From the NCBI RefSeq assembly GCF_020360975.1, contig NW_025408667.1:3782001-3846000 (forward strand): DNA of 64,000 bases. The letters run 5' to 3'. The DNA is from Hirsutella rhossiliensis (Eukaryota > Ascomycota > Sordariomycetes > Hypocreales > Ophiocordycipitaceae). Below the pieces are notes generated by a model, which worked only from the letters and a program-made list of their open reading frames with translations, searched no databases and had not been told where the DNA came from. Shown here one piece after another: positions 59,452 through 64,000 of the stretch (positions within the stretch are counted from its first letter, which is position 1; each line of letters begins with the position of its first letter). The position numbers and the translations under genes were made by a program.

Positions 59452-59934
59452 GGCTCCTAGCTAGCTTTCTTTCTTTTTAAGTTATAATTAAGTCCTATAA
59501 GGGCTACTAAGCCTTTAAGGAGGTAAAAGAGCTATATATATAGCTTAATATTGCTTAAGGCCCTTAGGTCGGAGCCTAAGTTAGCGAGGTTATTTTATAT
59601 AGCTAGGTTGTAAGCCTACCTTATAGGGTAGGGCCCTCCTTAAGTCTAAGCTAGGGTCTTAAGTTAGGTCCGGGCTAGGTTCTATTAGCGGGGGGCGTAT
59701 ACCCTTAGTTAGTAAGGGTAAGGAAGAGTTTTCTACTTATATAAGGGAGAACCTCGCTTAATTTATAATCTTTAATAGTATATTATATACCTACTAGTAG
59801 CTATACGAGGCTATACTTAGAGGGGTATAATATACTATTTATAGCGGTTCTAAGTATATACTTTTTTTATATTTTAAGCTTAGTTTTAAAAAGTTAGCTA
59901 AGAAAATATAATATTATTTTTATTTAAGGGTATT

Positions 59935-60840
59935 ATAATATAGGAAAAGCCCTTAATAAATATCCTATAATAGTTATAAACCTTAAAAGGCTTTATACGC
60001 TTATTATATAGTTAGGGCTACTTAGTTTTAAATCGCTTAGACTTTTATAAGGTTAGCTTATATACCTATACTAATATAAATAATAAAGCTAAGGTACTTT
60101 ACTTTCTTAATCTTAAATTTATACTTATTTAAGTTAAAGTAAAGCTTATAAAGCTAAAAGTACTTTAAGACTCTTTATACTTTCTATATATAGTCTTTAT
60201 AAGAGTCGCTTATATAAATAAGGATATTATTAATATATATAAAGGCGAACTTATTAAGAAAGCTCCTAAGTATATTATTAATATAATATAAAAAGTAGTA
60301 AGTACTTAAAAGAAGCTAAAAGGCTTTATAAGCTACTTAAATAAGCTATAGTATATATAAAATACTATCTTTTACTTATCTCCCTTTATAATCTATACCT
60401 TATAAAACGCTTACTATTATATTTAGCTTTATAAACTACTTTACTTTTAAAAGGTTATAAAGTATATTTAAGATTAAAGGTAAGGGGTAGTAGTTTAGCC
60501 TTATAATTATATTTAAAGCCTTATAGTTAAAATAAAACTATATTATTTAAGACGTCCCTTAGCGTTTTCTTTAGTATTAATAGCTTTATATATAATATAC
60601 TATATAGCGGCTTAAATAGTATAGGTAGTTCTTACCCTTTTTTATTAATATAAAGTATAACCTTATAAATTACCCTTAGCTTATATTAGTTAAGCTTATT
60701 TACTTCTTAGGACTTAAATAGTAGTAAAAGGTTATAAAACGCTTTAATATCTACTATTATAGCTTATAAAGCGACTTTAGCTTTTTTATTTAAAAGGCCT
60801 TATCGATATCTACTAAGCTAATTATATAGACCGCTATATT
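59935..60840 (-). mobile_element. Gypsy-D fragment 2, right part
   Basis: Continuation of 44935-45249 after LINE C. The minus strand again carries the reverse transcriptase with YIDN-type motif near 60230-60250. It ends where the second Copia begins. Confidence 0.72.
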
Positions 60841-63800
60841 TATTGCGAAGTATAGCTTAATTTTCTAGTTCTTAGAGATATTCCTTAGTAAGAGGGACCT
60901 AGGAAGCTAAAAAACTAGTTTAAAAAAAGGAGCTAAAAAGAAGTATAAAGAAAAGGGTAAGGGTAAGAGGGAAAGTAAAAGTATTAATAGCTTCTTATAA
61001 AGGTAGCGAGAGATAAAATAGATATACTAGTAACAGCTAAAATAAAAGGGAAAAACTAGTAAAAAGCTTAGTAGTTAAAAGAATATTAATAGCTTCTTAA
61101 AGTAGGATCTTCTTTATTAATTAAAATACTAAATAGATATAAAAATAAGCGTTAGATATAAGAAAGAAGGATAATTAAGATAAGATAATAATTACTCCCT
61201 TACCTTAATTACTACCCTTATAAGAATTAAATATCTTTACCTTACCTATCTAACCTCTTACTTTTAATTTTACTTTTATATATCTTTATATACTTTTTAT
61301 ATCTTTCTTTATAAGAGTTATAAGCCTAGAAGGAATAAAATTCCTATACCTTTTAGCTACTATAAAAAGTACCTTTCTTATATCTTTTATAGCTCTCTTT
61401 TACCCCTCTTATTAAAAAGGCCGATTTTTAACTAACTTTTCTACCCTCTTTTATAATAATATTAAAAAATAACTTTATTACTCTTATAATCTATAAGATA
61501 ATTCTTATAAAGCCTTAAGACTAAAATAAGTAGGTAAAGGAGCTATAGGCTTATATAAATAAAACTATTTATAATTTAGTCTTCTTTAATAAGTAGGACC
61601 CTTTTAAGCTCCCTTTTTATCTTAAGGTAATAGAATTTATAAAGAGAGCTTTCCTTTTTTTTAAGCTAACCTTTATATAATAAAGGGCTTTTTCTACTAC
61701 CTTAGGTAACTATAAGAGTTATTATAAGGAATACCTTTATAAGATAAAGCTATAAACTACTATATATATAGCTATAATAGAATCCGTTAATATTATAAAG
61801 CTAATTTCTTTTTAAGAAAAAGAGACTCTTAAGTAATAGCTTTTAAAACTTAAGACCTTAATAGCTTCCTTAAGGGGCTATATAACTAATTATATTAAGA
61901 AGACTTATATAGCCTACCTAAGAGCCTTTTTTACTAGGAACCTTCTAGCTTATTTATAGCTAGCTAATTAAGAAGAAATCCTTAAGAAAGCTAACTAATA
62001 CTTTTTAATAAAAGCTTTTTTTAGCTAGTAGCTATAGGATATATCTTTACTAATAAAGCCTATTAGTAATAGTTACTTAACTATCTTTTAAGAAGCTAGC
62101 TAAGAACTAAAAAAGAAGCTATTAAAGTATAATAATAAGTAGTTTAATTTTTTTATAGCTAGTATTTAACTTAGATAGCTCGACCTACTACCCTTATAGC
62201 TACTATAGCCCCTCTTACTACGGCCCCTACTATTACTACTACTGCCCCTCTAGCTCTTCCTCCCTTAAGAGCCTTAACGCTATCTTTAACTATAGCTATT
62301 ACCTTAGCCCTAGCTATATCTATTACTCTAGGCCCGGCCCCGGCCCCGTTAGTCCGACTAGTTTAACTAGTCCCTTAATAGACCTATTAGTTCGTTAGTC
62401 GAAAAATAAAGGAACTAGTTAAATTAAAACCTCGTTAAAATTAATAATAAGGTATAAAAAAGGGAGGTTTTTTAAGTAGACCTTTTAAAAAAAGATAAGG
62501 ACTCCTTAAAGAGATAATAAATAAGAAGGAATCGACCTACTTACTAAGTATATAAAAAGCCTTATTAGCTAAAAGACTACTAATAGGTCTTTAAAGAACG
62601 TTAACCTTTTAGAATTATACCTTTTAAAGGACTAAAAGATATTATAAAGAAGTCTCTTAAGGAAGACCCCTTATTATAAAAGAAGATAAAGAAGATTTAG
62701 GTTACTAAGAAATAATAACTAACGCCGCTACTCTTATTTAAGCTATAAATTTAAGGGAAAATTATTAGTATAGTAAATCTAGCTTTTATTTTCCTTATAG
62801 ATTAGCTAAGCTAAGACTAACTATTAGAGCCCTTTAACTATCCCCTATAAAAATCAGCTATCTTTAATTTTAATACTTCCCTTAATATCTATAATACCTT
62901 TTTATAATCCTAGTTCTTTAAGAAGGTATAAAAAGAATACCTTATTACTAAGGAGTTAACTATATAAATAAAAGGATATAAAAGGGTAAATTTTATAATA
63001 AAATTACTTAATAGGTTTATATAAGTTTTTAGATAAAAAAGGGTAGCTTTTTACCTTTAATTTTTAATAAGCTTAATTTCCTTTTACCTTCTTTAAGAGG
63101 AAGGAATCTTCTAGGATATAACTTCTAAGCCTATAAGGCTAGTTTAAAAGAATTAAACGATTAAGCTTATTAAGGAAAGATTTAGTTAATTTATTCTTAA
63201 ATTTTAACCTATCCTTAAAAAGGAACTACTTAAAAAGTTAGCTTACCTTACTAAGAAGAATAAGTCTACTATAAAGGACTTTCTTTTAGTAGCTTAAAGA
63301 GACGGTCTTTTTTAGTATATATAACTTAATTATATAGGACTACTAGCTTTATATAAGGTAGGCTAATAATAAGGCGTTTAAATTAAGGGCCCTAAGACTA
63401 TTAAATATAAATACTATAACTAAGGGAAGACTAAGAAATAAGTTCCTAAATAAACCCTTTTCTAGCTAGACTAGCTATATATAAACTTAGGTTAACTAAA
63501 CTAACGTTTTTAAGGACTAGGAAAGCTTTATTAAGGATAGGTTTCCCTTATTTCTTATAGACTTACTTAAGATTGTTTTTTTTATAACTAGTCTACCCTT
63601 TAAGACTTTATTAACTAAATAAAATCCTACTTTAGCTATAAAGTAAAGAAGATATAGTTTAATAGAAAGCTATTTATAAAGGATATCTTAAACTAGCTTT
63701 AAAAAGGGGGTATTTTACCCTTCTTATTAGTACTAAATACCTAGGCCTAAAATAAAGGGGTAGAATAATTAAGAGGTACTATTAAAAAAAGGGCCTATAT

Positions 63801-64000
63801 AATAAGACTTACTATAAGGCTTTCTTATAACCTTTAAAGGGAAGTTATTAAGACCGCCTATTACTTATAAAACTAGACCCTTAGGAACCCTAAGGACCCT
63901 ATAAGAACTACCTAAGAAATAAACTAAAAATCCCCTTTTAAGCTCTTTATAAAAAAAAGAGCCTTACTAGCTTACCTTTATACCTATAGCTATAAGGTAT
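60841..64000 (+). mobile_element. Second Copia copy, heavily RIP-mutated, cut by the window end
   Basis: Homologous base by base to 13344 onward. It has a 5' LTR at 60841-61316 (476 bp), a primer site GTTATAAGCC at 61317, gag from about 61450, zinc knuckle, protease and the first part of integrase. The window ends in the region equivalent to about 16.5 kb of the first copy. Changes go beyond CpA/TpG: many CpG sites of copy 1 read TA here. No ORF survives. Confidence 0.9.

Larger units (their letters stand above)
45250..59919 (-). mobile_element. Tad-type LINE C, 5'-truncated, containing Gypsy-C and S copy 3
   Basis: The insertion is flanked by perfect 15-bp duplications TTATTTAAGGGTATT (45235-45249 and 59920-59934), as expected of target-primed reverse transcription. 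The tail is the short T run at 45251-45255. Without Gypsy-C and S3 about 1.73 kb of LINE remains: 45250-45388, 57631-58755 and 59457-59919. On the minus strand around 58700-58200 it encodes an RNase H domain (AFYTNGSKG where the family has A-x-YTDGS, then VELFVILRVLEDL, a FIDS-x-AAIRK segment, and NELIN-x-LAKRGL), followed by the GSYTAKHLILRCP-type end. This places it in the RNase H-bearing Tad/I-like LINEs. The reverse transcriptase part was never inserted or is lost. Confidence 0.85.

Overview
The window looks like a filamentous ascomycete (Pezizomycotina) chromosome segment. The species cannot be named from the sequence alone. The evidence is short spliceosomal introns (53-151 bp) with CTRAY branch sites, a Zn2Cys6-type regulator remnant, a fungal FunK1-type kinase remnant, fungal cation/proton antiporters, and a Gypsy/Copia/Tad-LINE/Mutator/pogo transposon set. 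Most transposons carry the footprint of repeat-induced point mutation (RIP). Long stretches almost lack CpA and TpG while CpG survives, and former Gln codons (CAG/CAA) have become TAG/TAA throughout the transposon reading frames.

Layout. (1) 1-4.9 kb is a unique flank with the 3' end of a carotenoid-oxygenase gene, a decayed Zn2Cys6 regulator and about 2.6 kb without a gene. (2) 4.9-30.7 kb is a nested transposon block. A Mutator-like element lies next to a solo LTR (family C). That LTR is split by a 7.9-kb minus-strand Gypsy (A). Gypsy A is itself interrupted by a 373-bp TRIM-like mini-retrotransposon and by a 6.3-kb Copia. A second, truncated Gypsy of the same family (B) follows, bounded and interrupted by inverted copies of a 570-700 bp repeat (S). 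(3) 31.0-38.2 kb is a gene island. It holds two intact, divergently transcribed cation/proton antiporter genes, one CPA1/Nha1-like and one CPA2/KefB-like, sharing a 1.77-kb intergenic region with a tandem duplication. A truncated FunK1 kinase remnant follows. (4) 38.2-64 kb is a second nested block. Gypsy-D contains a 5'-truncated Tad-type LINE. The LINE contains a ~10-kb chromodomain Gypsy (C) and an S copy. Gypsy-C contains a pogo/Fot1-type DNA transposon that shows no RIP. A heavily mutated second Copia copy runs off the window end.

Most insertions can be ordered from target-site duplications (TSDs) read directly in the sequence, and several empty sites are visible in paralogous copies. 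The main points for a second look are: the TRIM-like element, which shares LTR termini and an apparent half-tRNA-Met primer site with the Copia; a decayed extra ORF of about 450 codons downstream of the chromodomain in Gypsy-C; the unmutated pogo element inside a mutated host; the S family and a 257-bp relative-like insertion with matching termini and 5-bp TSDs; and the head-to-head antiporter pair.
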